Source: Zygnema cylindricum (taxonomy: Eukaryota; Streptophyta; Zygnematophyceae; Zygnematales; Zygnemataceae). From it: a stretch of DNA of 64,000 nucleotides. Below the pieces are notes generated by a model. It was not told the DNA's origin. It ran no database searches and saw nothing but the letters and a program-made list of their open reading frames with translations. The DNA lies in contig JBBHKE010001764.1 in the NCBI GenBank assembly GCA_037447655.1, positions 1-64,000 on the forward strand. The letters run 5' to 3'. The translations under genes were made by a program, and so were the position numbers. Of the stretch, positions 48,521-60,886 are shown piece by piece; positions within the stretch are counted from its first letter, which is position 1; each line of letters opens with the position of its first letter.

Positions 48521-49501
48521 ACAGAAAAAAACGATGACAGACACACCACCTATATAAAGCTTTCCTCGAAGGCGACTGAAGGTCTATAATTTATAGATAG
48601 TGATATAGCGATCAGTGTATTTAGGTAACAACTAGGGGTCAAAATAATAGGTGGGTAACATTGAAACGGGTTAAGGGTCAAAGTAGTCGCGGAATTTAAA
48701 CCGTACGTCTATATAAAGTACTAATAGTGGTTTGGTACCTATTATGGTTCGTTTCGTATGATTTTTAGTACGAAACGTCATAATTCAAATTTGTAAGTTT
48801 CGTAGATAATTTCGCAAGTTAAATTCGCGACGCACGATCGTGGGAAGTCGCGTTTCGATTTGCGTGCACTTTTGCACGTAAATGCTACGTAGTAAAATAT
48901 AGTGTTTGATTGGTTAGTAAATACTACGTAGTCAGTGGGAGATTTCGCACGCTTTTGCATTGGTCTGTCCGAGTCCTTGCTGATCAATGATTCGCCCAGG
49001 TAAAAGCCTGTTCAACGGAGCGTGTCCTTGCTGATCAATGATTCGCCCAGGTAAAAGCCTGTTTAACGGAGCGTTGACTCTTGCCTGGCAAGTCCAAGGC
49101 GATGATGGATAAATAGTGAAGTGTAAGAGGAGAGTAGACATCTTTTCCTTTGGAAAACTTTGTGGAAATTCTGACTGATCTTGGTCTTGAGCGATTAAAA
49201 CCAAATTGGAGAAGTGGCATTTTGGCATTGAAATCTTTTACTAACTAAGTAGTGATCTAGTAGTTAAGAGATAGAATTATTTAAGAATTGAGAGTAGAGG
49301 AAAACATTTTAAAATAATGGTTGAGCCACGAGGGCAAGAGACCAAGCTAATGTTATGTGGACAGAAGCTTCTTCTAATTTAAAGTTTATCCTTATGTGAG
49401 TGTTTTCAATGAGAATATGTAATTTTCCAATGTATGGAATGTGTGGTTGAAATGTGATGTAGTAATGGGATTTTCTAAGAGGTTAGAAATCCTATTACAT
49501 A

Positions 49502-49513
49502 TGATATCAAAGC
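49502..49513 (+). other. gypsy primer binding site (tRNA-iMet 3' end, mutated)
   Basis: TGATATCAAAGC lies two bases inside the 5' LTR. The standard initiator-tRNA site is TGGTATCAGAGC, so two G-to-A changes separate them. Confidence 0.7.
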
Positions 49514-50215
49514 TTTAGTTAGAAACCAATGAGAAGTTTGTTCACTCGAATATCAACTACCATGACAGGTGAGGGTGCTTTAACCTGTGTCGGTAGAACC
49601 ACAATGTGAAGTGGTAGGGGATTGGAGGGAAACCGAGTGATCACACTGCCAGCGGCCGCTGGTTAGATATGGGGCGTGCTCATGTCCTAAGGACTAAGGC
49701 GGGGTCTGGAGTGTAGCCATAGCTGAAACTCAGTCTAATTACCTAGAGGCCAAACAAACTTGCCTTCTCCTAGCAATGATTCATGTGTAGAGGGAGGGCT
49801 TGAAGCCATGGAAGGTGAAGATACGCGGATTAGAGAATAAAAGATCTTGATGTAGTGGGAAATGGGAAATTTGCTAATGGTGGAGAAGGAAAGTGAAACA
49901 CTTTACATCTTCAAGAGTAAAGGAGTCCATAAATGACTTAAAACTTTTCAACCCTAAATTGTTACCTTTGAGAACTTTTCAATTTTGCTGTTACAAAATT
50001 TATGGTTCAACCTTACCTTTAAGAGCTTTCATTTTTGCTGTTGCAAAATTTGTGGGGAAATTGTTACCTTTTTCCATCAATGTTTATGAAATTGAAGAAT
50101 TGAATTCGCACTAACTTACTTTCAATGTCTTATTGATTTCTCAGATTTTGATATTTTTCAAAGGATTTGTTAAAGAGAAGAAGTCTTAGATTGGTGCAAT
50201 CAGAGGATTTTAAAC

Positions 50216-51158
50216 ATGCAGCAAATTTCTTTGGGAAATTATATTCTATCTTTCTTTTACTCGATTCCATTTTTTGTGATAATGACAAATTCGGCATGGA
50301 AACGTGAAATGGAGAATGCCTTGAATGTTTTTAAGAAACGTAGTGTGAAATTGGTCAAAAGATTTAATAATCATGTTGCTGCTGTGGATGAAACAATTTC
50401 TGAGTTGAAAAGCGAATTGAAGGATGTTAACGAAAATGGAAATGTTTCAAATCAAAAATTGGATGAGCTAATTAATTTAATTCACACCACAAATGACGTT
50501 AATGACCAAAAGGGTGAGAGTAGTAAGAGAAATGCCAGTTTTAAGAAAAAAATCACGATAGACCTAAGAAGATAAAGGATCTGAAATTGTCTATCAGTGA
50601 AGCACCATCATTTGATGGTAATAAGATTGATGAGTTAGATGCTTGGATTTTTCATATAGAGTATTATTTGGAATCTAGAAATTGCGATCGTGATGATTAC
50701 ACTTCTTTTGCTGTTAGCTGTCTGAAAGGTGATGCTCAAATTTGGTATTACACTCAGAAGAGGTGTAATTTGATTTCGATAATGCTACTTGAGAAAATTT
50801 TAAAACCGCAATCAAATCGCGTTTCTTGTTTGTCACTTATTTATCGAGAATGGAAAAAAAATAGTTGAACTGTAAGCAAACTGGATCTGTGAAAGATTAT
50901 ATTATGGGATTTGACTCATCCAGCATTGATGTCATAGGTTTGACTGATGAAATAGCTAGGTTGCATTTTTTGAACTATCTGAATCCTATACTGAAATCAG
51001 AACTGAAACATCAAAAATTTATTTATTTGAAGGAATTACAAGATAAGTCATTGGAATTAGAGGATCAGTTGGGGTATAATCGTGAAACTCGACCACTCGA
51101 GGAAATTTCAATGAAGTATCAAAGTGGGGTGAGGAGGAATTTGAGGAAGAAGGTCTGA
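50216..51158 (+). pseudogene. gypsy gag (broken)
   Basis: A basic, coiled N-terminal part (50216-50575) ends in a stop. The retrotransposon-gag-like core follows in new frames at 50587-50868 (EAPSFDGNKIDELDAWIFHI, the CLKGDAQIWYY block) and 50865-51158. At least two frame breaks or stops separate the pieces. Role in an intact element: the capsid. Confidence 0.75.
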
Positions 51159-51309
51159 ATGCAGGTTTGATTAATAGGCGAAATATCTAAGGGAAAATCA
51201 GAGGGGTGGACATAGTGTTATTGCAAGAAATAAATTTCAAAATAGAGGAGGCTACATTAAGAGTCCTAAACCGAGCATTAATGCTAAGAAACCTAATTTT
51301 ACCATTCCC

Positions 51310-51490
51310 ACACGCACTATTTGTCAGAAAAGAGGTCATAGGGCATCTGAATGTGTACAACTAAAGAAAATTAACTGTTATAACTATAGAGAGGAGGGAC
51401 ATTTCAGCAAAAAATGCACCAAACCAAAGAAGAAAGTCATTTGTTTTAAATGCGGAGGTCCAGATCATTACCCTAAAGACTGTACAGATA
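51310..51490 (+). pseudogene. gypsy nucleocapsid with three zinc knuckles, two damaged
   Basis: Three CX2CX4HX4C-type knuckles in a row. The first has lost its first Cys (TRTICQKRGHRASEC). The second has Tyr for its second Cys (CYNYREEGHFSKKC; TAT for TGT). The third, CFKCGGPDHYPKDC, is intact. Confidence 0.75.
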
Positions 51491-51608
51491 AGGGATCTCT
51501 TAAAACAGTTGATGTCAATGAAGGTCTTCACGAAGATATTGCATTATACCTAGCTGAACAGGAAGCCCAAGAGGTGGGAAATGGAAAAGACTAGGTGAAA
51601 GTCCTCAA

Positions 51609-52234
51609 TTGAGTCGACCAGATCTAGAGGTTAAAGAGTTAACTCTGGAGGGCAAGCTAATGAATGGAAAGGCTAGGAAAGCTAAATTTATTATGATGCT
51701 AACTAAACTCCATAGTTTGAACAATCCTTCTGATGAAACTTTTAACAAAAGACCTCTGTTAGGACAGTTAAGTAACGATGACATCAGACACAGTTTCATC
51801 AGATTTGAGTCTTTAGTGGAAGGAAAACAATTGAGAGTTATGGTAGATTTAGGTGCTACACATAATTTTATTTCACATAAGTTTGTTGAAAAAAATAAAA
51901 TTCCTATTGTCATAAAGGAAAACCTTTGCATGTTCAGGTGGCAAATGGTAATAATTCCACATTAGATTTACAAATTGACACAATTGAGGTTGATATCCAG
52001 GGTCATAAAATAAAAGTTGTGTGTGAAATAATGAATTTGGGTTGTGAGGAGCTAATACTGGGAAAGCCTTGGTTAACTGAACATAACCCTCAAATTAATT
52101 GGGAAAGTAACACCTTGAAAGTGAAGTCTCAAAACAGTTGGAAGGTTTTACAAGCATTACCTTCGAAGAAGTTGCATAAGAATCATATAAATAACATAAC
52201 TAAGTTGGGACTGGAAGGTTTGATTTCGGCTTAA
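51609..52234 (+). pseudogene. gypsy protease region, active-site Ser changed
   Basis: The retropepsin motif reads VDLGATHNF. In relatives the D[ST]G triad has Ser or Thr at this position, but here codon 51849-51851 is TTA (Leu), consistent with TCA to TTA. The frame also shifts near 51926. The protein would not be an active aspartic protease. Confidence 0.75.
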
Positions 52235-52428
52235 CAATTTAAAAAGCAATTAAAAGATAAAATAAATCATGTTTTTTTGTTATTAGTAACTGAGGCAGTT
52301 TCTGATGAAAAGGGGGGAGAAAACACTAACATTGATGTTATTTCTAAATCAGACACCACTAAAACTCCTGAAAAACAAAAATCTGATTTTGTAACTAACA
52401 TTGATACATCTAATGCTGCTTTAAAAAA

Positions 52429-54186
52429 ATGATTTTTGAATTTAGAGATGTTTTCCCAAGTGACTTATCCTCAGGGAGGCCACCTTCCAGAGATGTGGAA
52501 CATGTTATTAACCTTGAACCTGGATGTAATCCTCTTGTCACAGGAATTTATAAGCATAGCTTCTTTAAGCAAGAGGAGTTGAAGAAACAGATCAAGGAGC
52601 TTCTAGAGAAAGGACATATTCAGCTCAACAAGTCACCGTAAAGAGCACCTGTTCTCTTCGTCAAAAAAAAGGACGGAACGTTGAGGATGTGTGTTGACTA
52701 TCATAGTCTGAACAAGATTGCGGTGAATGATAAGTATTCGTTACCTTTAATTTTTGATTTGATAGATCGTTTGAAAGGCTCTAAATTATTTTCTTTGATT
52801 AATCTGCGTAGTGGCTTTAAACAGGTGCCAATTAGAACCGAAGATGTTAATAAAATTGCTTTTACCACTAGAGTCAGTCATTTTGAATGGATGCCATTTG
52901 GTTTGACGAATGCACCACCTATTTATCAAAGATTAATGAACCAAACATTTTCTGATTATAAAGATGAGTTTGTTCAGGTGTTTATAGATGATATTTTAAT
53001 TTATAGCGAATCTAAAGAACAACATGTAATTCATCTAAGGAAAGTATTGGAAAGGTTAAGGGAAATAAAATTATATGGAAAATTGTCAAAATCCAGCTTT
53101 CTTAAAAGTGAACAATTATTTTTGGGACATATAGTTAGTGGGGAAGGTGTTAAAACAGATCCATCCAAAATTACTGCAATACAAAATTGGAAGCAACCCA
53201 CTAATGTCACAGAAGTTAGATCATTTTTGGGATTGGCCACTTATTACAGGAAATTTATCAAGAACTTCAGTATGATCGCCGCACCATTGACGGATTTACT
53301 TCGGGAGAAGGAGACGTTTGTGTGGGGAGCCGATCAAGAGAGAGCTTTCGAGGAACTAAAAGGGAAGTTGACCTCTGCTCCTACACTGGTGTATCCTGAT
53401 CCTGCTGGGGAATTTGAAATTTTGATCACTACTGATGCATCTGATAAAGGTCTAGGTGCAGTCATAAGTCAAAAAGTCGGCAAACATTTTCATTCTATTG
53501 CTTTTGAGTCCAGGAAATTTAATGATACTGAAAAGAACTATCCAGCACAGGGAAAAGAATTACTTGCAATTGTTCATGGATTGGTGAAATGGCGTTGTTA
53601 TTTGCATAATAAAGAATTTACAGTTCACTGCGATAATAAGGCACTCTCCTATCTAAAGAGATTAAGTGATGCACAGATTATGACTTGCAAACAGGTTAGG
53701 TGGATGCAAAAATTAGCATATAACAAATTTAATGTCAAACATATTCTTGGAAAGACAAATGTAGTCGCACATCCTTTAACTAGATGTTTTGGAATAAATG
53801 TGATGGTTCGGGATGAATTATTTTTAGATGCTGTTAGAAATGGTTATGATAAAGTTCCTTATTTTGCTATGATTTGCAAGAATATTTCGGGAGGGAATTC
53901 TAACCCATTGAATGAGAGCCATGTCAAAAACTTTAAAATAAAAGATGGTTTACTGTATTTGCGAACATGGGATAGGTTATGCATTCCTAAAATGGGAGAC
54001 TTGAGAAAACAACTTTTACAGGGAACCCATGAGCATTTAGGACATCAAGGTCGAGATAAAACTCTTAGTCGGTTAAAGAGTAGATTGTTTTGGTTAGGGA
54101 TGGCAAAGGAGGTGTCAAACACGTGGAAAGTTGTGTCCATTGCCAACAAAGTAAACCTAGTAACCAGAAACCTAGAGGTCTCTTAA
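52429..54186 (+). pseudogene. gypsy reverse transcriptase and RNase H
   Basis: The pre-RT linker (52429-52641) stops at TAA just before the VLFVKKKDG block. The main frame (52681-54186) holds MRMCVDYHSLNK, the first catalytic block as INLRSGF (Asn codon AAT at 52801-52803 in place of the expected Asp), MPFGLTNAP and the FIDD polymerase motif at 52981-52995. RNase H follows (TTDASDKGLGAVISQ, the ELLAIVH Glu, HCDNKAL), with the final Asp of the usual ADALSR-type block replaced by His (VVAHPLTR). The frame runs into the integrase zinc domain before shifting. Confidence 0.85.
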
Positions 54187-54830
54187 AACCTTTAGATATC
54201 CCCGAAAGACCATGGGAATTTGTCAGTATGGATTTTATTGTCAGGTTACCATCTACATCTAGAAGAAATGACACTATCATGGTCTTAGTCGATAAGTGCA
54301 GTAAAATGGCAATCTTTACCCCTTGCGGAATTACTCATTCAGTTGTAGATATTGCAAAGTTATATTTTGACAACGTGGTCAGAAATCATAGAGTTCCACT
54401 ATCTATAGTCAGTGATAGGGATTCTAAATTTACGTCTGTATTTTTGAAATAATTGCAGCAAAATTTAGGCACTGAATTAAAAATAAGTACCTCTTATCAT
54501 CCTTAGATAGATGGACAGACAGAAAGGATGAATTGTATACTGGAAAAAATGCTTAAGACTGTTTGCAATGGAGTTCAGAACACTTGGGAATCTAAAATGC
54601 CATTAATGGAATTTGCATACAATTATGTAAACATGCAAGTAGAGGATTCTCACCGTTTGAAGTTGCATACGGATACCAACCGAGAGAAGCATTACATTTA
54701 ATAAAAAGAGTCACTCAAGAGAATAGGGGTTCTAAAACGAAATTTTGGGAATACATTCAAAAGGTTTGGAAAACAGTCCGAGATCCATTAGTGGAGGCAT
54801 AAAGAAGGCAAGAACTACATGCTAACCGGA
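54010..54830 (+). pseudogene. gypsy integrase (frameshifted)
   Basis: The zinc-binding part (HEHLGHQGRDKT, then CVHCQQSKP after a frameshift near 54090-54110) is followed by the core: MDFIV with the first Asp and SDRDSKF with the second. After a stop at about 54450, QTERMN carries the Glu of the DDE triad. A TAG (about 54505) replaces a Gln codon upstream of the Glu. Confidence 0.8.
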
Positions 54831-55024
54831 AACGGGGTGAGTAGATAGTAAGCACTGGTGACAAGGTTTGGATTTCAACAACTCATTACAAGTGCAAGAT
54901 CGAGGGACAAGGGGATCCTACTGGGAAATTTGCTCCTAAGTACATCGGACCATTTACTGTAATCGAGATGATATCGTCAGTTGCTGCCAAATAGGACTTT
55001 TCGCCTTCAACAAAATTTCATCCA

Positions 55025-55291
55025 GTGATAAACATCATCCAGTTAAAACCAACAAATCTTCAACCAACTGAAGGAGAATTGGATTTGAATCCCTCAATAA
55101 TTATAGAACCTGAGGTTCACCGATGGGTAATAGATTGGGTTGGTCAACGGTTTAAGGTCGACAATACTATATTTTGGCAAGTGCATTATCTAAGAAGGCC
55201 AGAAGATGAGTTAACTTTAGAAAATAAAAATTCTGAGTTTTTGCAAAGGTATTGGAGGGATAATAATATAGAAGTCTCGTCTTCAAAATGA
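55025..55291 (+). pseudogene. gypsy C-terminal, chromodomain-like segment
   Basis: The end of pol reads PEVHRWVIDWVGQRFKVDN followed by QVHYLRRPEDELTLENKNS, arranged like the weak chromodomains of chromoviral integrases (beta strands, then a W-E-like segment). If correct, the element belongs to a chromovirus-related clade. The match is by pattern only and could be a generic GPY/F tail. Confidence 0.45.
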
Positions 55292-55333
55292 AAGAGTTTT
55301 AACTGAGGTTAGTTAAAAATAAAGAGGGGATGA

Positions 55334-56248
55334 TGTAACAGTAACAGCAGGTCGAACTTGTTTGTAAAGGGGTATTTAGGTGTTATGAATACAGAGTACT
55401 AAATTTGGTGGACACCGGCAAAAGAATCGCGCGATTTAGAGTCCTATTTCAAAAGATATAGCGATGGGTGTATTTAGGTGACATATAGGGGTCAAAATAA
55501 TAGGTGGGTAACATTGAAATCGGTTAAGGATCAAAATAGTCGCGGAATTTAAGGCGTACGTCTATATAAAGTACTAATAGTGGTTTGGTACCTATTATGG
55601 TTCGTTTCGTACGATTTTTAGTACGAAACGTCATAATTCAAATTTGTAAGTTTCGTAGATAATTTCGCAAGTTAAATTCGCGACGCACGATCGTGGGAAG
55701 TCGCATTTCGACTTGCGTGCACTTTTGCATGTAAATGCTACGTAGTAAAATTTAGTGTTTGATTGGTTACTAAATGCTACGTAGTTAGTGGGAGATTTCG
55801 CACGCTTTTGCATTGGTCAGTCTGAGTTCTTGCTGGTCAATGATTCGCCTAGGTAAAAGCCTGTTCAACGAAGCGTTGACTATGGCCTGGCGAGTCCAGG
55901 GCGATGATGGATAAATAGTGAAGTGTAAGAAGAGAGTAGACATATTTTCCTTTGGAAAAGTTTGTAGAAATTCCGACTGATCTTAGTCTTGAGCGATTAA
56001 AACCAAATTGGAGAAGTGGCATTTTGGCATTGAAATCTCTAACTAACTAAGTAGTGTTTCAATAGTTAAGAGATAAAATTATTTAAGAGTGGAGAGTAGA
56101 GGAAAACACTTTAAGAGAAGGGTTGAGCTAATGTTATGTGGATAGAAGCTTTTTCTAATTTAAAGTTTATACTTATGTGAGTGTTTTCCAATGAGAATGT
56201 GTAATTTTCCAATGTGTGGAATGTGTGGTTGAAATGTGATGTAGTAAT
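55334..56248 (+). repeat. gypsy 3' LTR, left part
   Basis: Preceded by a purine-rich tract (AAAGAGGGGATGA). It matches the 5' LTR from TGTAACAGTAACAGC on and is cut at GTAAT (56244-56248) by the copia element. The remaining 33 bp are at 62350-62382. Confidence 0.9.
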
Positions 56249-57186
56249 TGTTGTTCTATGACTATCGGTACAGGTGGAGCTGCACCAGTAGTGTTAAAAG
56301 TAGACATAACTTACACAGAAGCTAACCAAGAAACCAATCAAACACTGATGTTTCACTCACTATAAAACCTGATTCATAGGTACAAATTACACCAAATTCA
56401 GCATATAAAATCACTAGCATACACACTGTCAACTCCCAAAATTATAGCACAATTGAACTAGTAAACCATAAGATATGACATCAGCATGTTTCACAAAAAC
56501 TGCATTTAGATTTGCATTATCTCATAACTGGTTAACAAAATATTTCTAAGTCCTAAACTGTTATACACCGAGTGTCTATCTAGTGATCCTTTTGACCAAT
56601 CAGATTGTAGTATCTGAATAGTTGTACTGTACTATAGTATGACAGAGTACTTAATGTACTTCCAAAAATCTCGTTTGCCACTAACCTAAATTAAGCAATG
56701 TCACACTAAATTTAAATTCACTAAACTCCAAAAATCGTTTGTTCAGGTTTTCTTCATTTGGCGCCTTACACACAATGTTGCTGCTTAGTAAGCAGTAGTC
56801 AAATAAGTCCAATCGGTTGTGCTTACGGAGTACTTTGTCACCTGTGGTCCACACTCAAATTGTAACCGTTAGTTCAGTTCAAATCGACGTCCTGTATTTA
56901 TTCTTCACACTTGTTTTCCCAGATGTCCGGTATTCCTTTTCGTCGGTCCGATACGCCAGTTTGACTTCGTTTGATGTGTTACATGTGTCAAGATTCAATT
57001 CGCTTTTTCTGTATTGTCCCTCATACAAACGCGTGTCTATCAGACCGTACACTACACTCCAGAGTTACTCATCTACTGTCACACTATACAAGGTAAGTAT
57101 TACAACTTCAAAGACCCAAAAATATTCTAAGTTATAAACCTCCCCTCACAGCCTTAGCTACTGAGGATAAAGCTTTGAAACCAACA
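56249..57186 (-). repeat. copia 3, 3' LTR
   Basis: From TGTTGTTCTATGAC to GAAACCAACA, and matches 61383-62344 throughout. Compared with the other LTR it has a few small deletions and single-base changes, so the insertion is not recent. Confidence 0.9.
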
Positions 57187-57205
57187 CTTCCCAAAAGGTT
57201 TAGAC

Positions 57206-57653
57206 TCAGCTATTCATCAGACCAATAGCTTGTCTACAGAACTCTAATTTAGGTGCAGGCAAAGCTTTAGTAAGCATGTCTGCAACCATGTTTTCATCAT
57301 GCAAATAACATAGTTTTATGACTCTAGCAAGCACCTTCTCTTTGACAAAATAAAGTATGACATCCATGAGCTTGCTCTTGAAGTGGTGGTTGGGATTGGA
57401 GGCGGTTGCAATTGCTGCCTGGTTATCACACCAGATCACTTGAGGACCAGTTTGCATGTATCCCAATTCCTGCAAAAGTGCCTTCACCCATAGGAGTTCC
57501 TTGAAGAAAGAGCTTGCTGCCATATATTCTGATTCCATTGTTGACTGAGCTGTGACCTTTTGAAGTTTGTTGCTCCAGCAGCAAGTTCCATTTCCAATAT
57601 GCAAAACAAAACCTGTAGTAGATTTCTGCTAGACATGTCACCATAGCTAGCAT
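57206..57653 (-). pseudogene. copia 3 RNase H
   Basis: The C-terminal RNase H with GTCCWSNKLQKVTAQST, the MESEYMA Glu and VIWCDNQAAI, ending with NMVADMLTKALPAPK. The frame stops 20 bp before the 3' LTR, the normal position for copia pol. Confidence 0.85.
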
Positions 57654-57857
57654 CGCTCCAAGTTTGCAGTTTTACTTCTCCTCCTCCAAGAACAACTTGA
57701 GATTTCGAGTTCCTGCTAGGTATCTCAGAACTCTCTTTGCAGCCTCCCAGTGTGCCTTTTTCGGATTCTACAGACTTCTACTTAAAGAGCCAATAGCAGC
57801 TGCAATGTCAGGCCTCGTGCAGTTCATATAATATATGAGGCTACCGACTACCTGCCT

Positions 57858-59008
57858 CTATGGTTTTGATGCCATAAAGTCCTCCTCCCCTAACTCTAGG
57901 CTCTCACTGACTATAATTCCTGAATCAGAGTCACTTCCCTCTAATTTTTGTCGGAATTCCATAAGAGTTACACACCCTTTTACTTCCTTCATTTCAAATT
58001 TTTCAAGAATGGAACCTATGGCTTCCTTTTGAGTTAACATTATCTGTCTCTTATTTATATCTGTCACTACTTGTATCCCTAATATATATTTGGCTTCACC
58101 AATATCATTCATCTCAAATCTGGAGGTTAAGGCTCCCTTAATACGATTTATTTTATCCATAGATTTGCCGATAAGCAGCAGATCATCTACATATACAACA
58201 ATATAGAGTATCCCATCATTTCCTTGTAGAACATACCCAGAATGATCTGAATTTAATATTTTAAAGCCTAGTCCAGGTAGGAACTCATCCAACTTCAAGT
58301 TCGATTGTCTAGGGGCTTGTTTCAGCCCATACAAAGATTTCAGCAATTTCAGACTAGTCTTTCCTTTCTTGTCTCTTCATACATTTCTAGTTGGTTCATA
58401 TAGATAGTTTCTTTAAGATCTCCATGAAGAAAAGCTATCTTAACATCCATTTGATGAACTTCCATATATTCAATTGCAGCTAGATTTAACAGAATTCTGA
58501 CAGTTGGAAACCTTACCACCGGAGAGAAGGTTTCCTCAAAATCAATTCCCTCCTTCTGATTGTAACCCTTTGCCACAAGTTTTGCTTTGTATCTCTTGAT
58601 TGTTCTATCCGGATTTAACTTAACTTTGAACACCTATTTGTTGCCAATAGCTTTCCGATCTGGAGGAAGATCAACTAACTCCCACGTTTGAGCCTCCATT
58701 ATTGATTTCATCTCGTCATTTGCTACCTTAATCCAGTGAGTTCTTTCGGTTGATGAGAAGGCCTCCCGGATGGTCAGACGTTCTCCTGAAGTTGAAGAAA
58801 ATGCAAAGTGGGAACCTGATTGCAGACGGTTGCTAGATCTCCTTCCCCCCGGAAATTCTGAGGCGGAGACCGATGGCTGTCGTGCGTTCCTTGTCTGTCT
58901 TGTAATATGCCGTGGCAGCTCTTTGAGCCTCTCAGCCTGCTCATGTTGACGCTGTACATGATCCTGCTGATCAAAAGAAATTTGCTCTGCAATAGGTTGC
59001 TGAACCAT
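57858..59008 (-). pseudogene. copia 3 reverse transcriptase
   Basis: Pieces at 58634-59008 (linker and ERTHWIKVANDEMKSI), 58349-58633 ([34 protein letters not shown]) and 57858-58346 (YGLKQAPRQ and the polymerase motif VVYVDDLLL). Stops or shifts separate them, but the catalytic aspartates are present. Confidence 0.85.
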
Positions 59009-60080
59009 TGGAAAGTAAGTGGTTTTGAGAGTATTAAAAAATGCTGAACCACTGGAAAAGAAGTGGTTTTGAGAGTATAAAAAATGACATATTCGTGAGA
59101 TTTCATTTCACCCTGTTTATCAATCATTGTAAATAGATCTGCTGAATCTCTTTCATATTTTACAATAACATTTCTGGACACCACAATCTTGTCCTTTTCT
59201 AGAACGTATACCCTATACCCTTTTGAATAATCATCATAACCCATGAGGATTCCTGGTAACCCTTTTGGCTCCATTTTCCACGTGGACAGAGAAGTATTTA
59301 AGATAAAGCATTTACTCCCAAACACTTTAAAATGACCGACCTGGGGTTTTCTACCTGTCCATAGTTCAAAAGGTGTTGTGCTAACCGATTTGGACCCAAG
59401 CCTATTTTTGATATACACTGCACAATTTAGGGCCTCAACCCAGAATTTCAAAGCTATACTTTTATCAGCAAGCATATATCTAGCACACTCTGTAACTGTT
59501 CTATTTAACCTCTCTGAAACACCATTTTGTTGAGGTGTGTAAGGAACAATCAGCTGACGACTGATGCGTTCATCCAAAAGAAACTTTTTAAATTCAATTG
59601 ACATATACTCGCCTCCATTATCCGATCTGAGTTCCAAAATTGAGGTACCATGTAGCTTTGCCGCCCAAGCTTTGTAGTGTTTGAAGTGTGAAAAAACCTC
59701 ACTTTTCTCTTTCATGAAATACACTTTATTGTATCTGGAAAAATCATCAATAAAAGTCACCATGAAGCGGACCCCCCCAGCTGATGGTATATGAGCCGGC
59801 CCACCACATCAGAATGAACGAGCTGTAAGACCTTCGTTGATCTGTGCTCCGATTCTTGTGGAAAATGCAGCTTGTGAATCTTCCCCAAAGAGCTGCCATC
59901 ACATGTTTTAACTGGCTGATCTGTTAAAGTAACACCTTTTATTTTGCAAGATATCACCATTTTGTTCAAGCTGTCATAATTAACATGACCTAGCCTTTTA
60001 TGCCATAACTCATTCTCAGACATTACACTTGAGTAGAGAACATAATTTTCCTTAGAATTTGCCATATCCATACGATACAT
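58774..60080 (-). pseudogene. copia 3 integrase
   Basis: The zinc part (59757-60080) has ELWHKRLGHVN and then CDGSSLGK, where the second Cys of the CxxC pair is Ser. The core (58774-59763) is a long frame with FIDDFSRYNKVYF (first Asp), LRSDNGGEYM (second Asp) and QNGVSERLNRTVTE (Glu), followed by the FELWTGRKP and GYDDYSKGYRVY blocks typical of copia. A ~44-bp tandem duplication sits at about 58998-59085. Confidence 0.85.
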
Positions 60081-60430
60081 TTTGCTTTTATCTCTAGTTC
60101 TGTGACTGCTACTTTTTCTAGCTTGCTTACAACCTGTCTACCCCCCTTAAGGGTTACTTCAAATCCTTTGCTTTCAACTAGAGACATAAAAAACATATTT
60201 TTTTTGAAGTCTGGAACATACAAGACATTGTGTAAAGTTCTTTTAATTGACGTGCCTTCTATATCTACCAGCAATCAAACATCACCTTGAGCAGAAGTTT
60301 GGACACTCATGCCACATGCATAGTATATATTATTTGCAGGTGTATTCTGGAGAGTAGTAAAAAGGCCTTTATTCAAACACATGTGAGCCGAGGCTCCCGT
60401 GTCCATTATCCACCTGACGTCCTTTGACCC
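60030..60430 (-). pseudogene. copia 3 protease
   Basis: WIMDTGASAHMC at about 60380-60418 carries an intact DTGA active site. A stop lies about 120 bp downstream (about 60275), so the frame covering TLHNVLYVPDFKKNMF is separate. Confidence 0.75.
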
Positions 60431-60619
60431 TTCCATCACCGCCGCCATTGCAAATAACTCCGATGTATCGTGCTCATCGAGACCAAATTACTCATCTTCG
60501 TGATTTACAGATGAAGAAAACAACGAGAGGTTTTGTAAACGATTACCAGAAAAGCCCTGATTAAACTGACTTTGCTGCCACCCTGGCCTATATAAACCAG
60601 TTTCATTTGCCTTTTTGAG

Positions 60620-60668
60620 CTTATGACAGTACCGATATCCATGACCTTTCTCTGAACAGTAAAAGCAT
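60620..60668 (-). pseudogene. copia 3 zinc knuckle
   Basis: CFYCSEKGHGYRYC, an intact CX2CX4HX4C motif, in a stretch rich in Asn/Gln/Phe. It is not joined to the gag part above in one frame. Confidence 0.75.
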
Positions 60669-60886
60669 GTAGTAAAAGACTGCCTATTTTGCCCTTTATT
60701 AAGTTGATTAAACTGTCCTAGATTCCTAGGACCCTGATTTCTGAGCTGATTAAATTGATTCTTTGACTGATTAAACTGTCATCTTCTGTCAAAATCTGTG
60801 TTAAAAGCCTCTACTTGCTTTTCTCCATTTAGCATTTTTGAGGTAGACTCTTATTCCAAAATAATATTGATAGCTAAGTGAAGTGT

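Larger units (their letters stand above)
47097..48601. mobile_element. 1.5-kb insert in the gypsy 5' LTR, containing a solo copia LTR
   Basis: Absent from the 3' LTR, where TTTCAAAAGATATAGCG is continuous. The insert holds unrecognised sequence (47097-47571), a copia LTR (47572-48402) and a 50-bp GC-rich tandem repeat (48421-48520). No long terminal repeats or clear target duplication were found at its outer edges. It may be composite, with the solo LTR inserted into an older insert. Confidence 0.65.
46974..49499 (+). repeat. gypsy 5' LTR, interrupted
   Basis: LTR sequence lies at 46974-47096 and about 48602-49499, together about 1020 bp. Compared with the 3' LTR it carries a 51-bp tandem duplication (about 48973-49074, the CCTTGCTGATCAATGATTCG unit). 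The inserted sequence between the two parts is described separately. Confidence 0.85.

Noticed and set aside
48932-49228. 98-codon frame with internal peptide repeat on the - strand
   Set aside because: It is antisense to the gypsy LTR, and the peptide repeat comes from the 51-bp tandem duplication.
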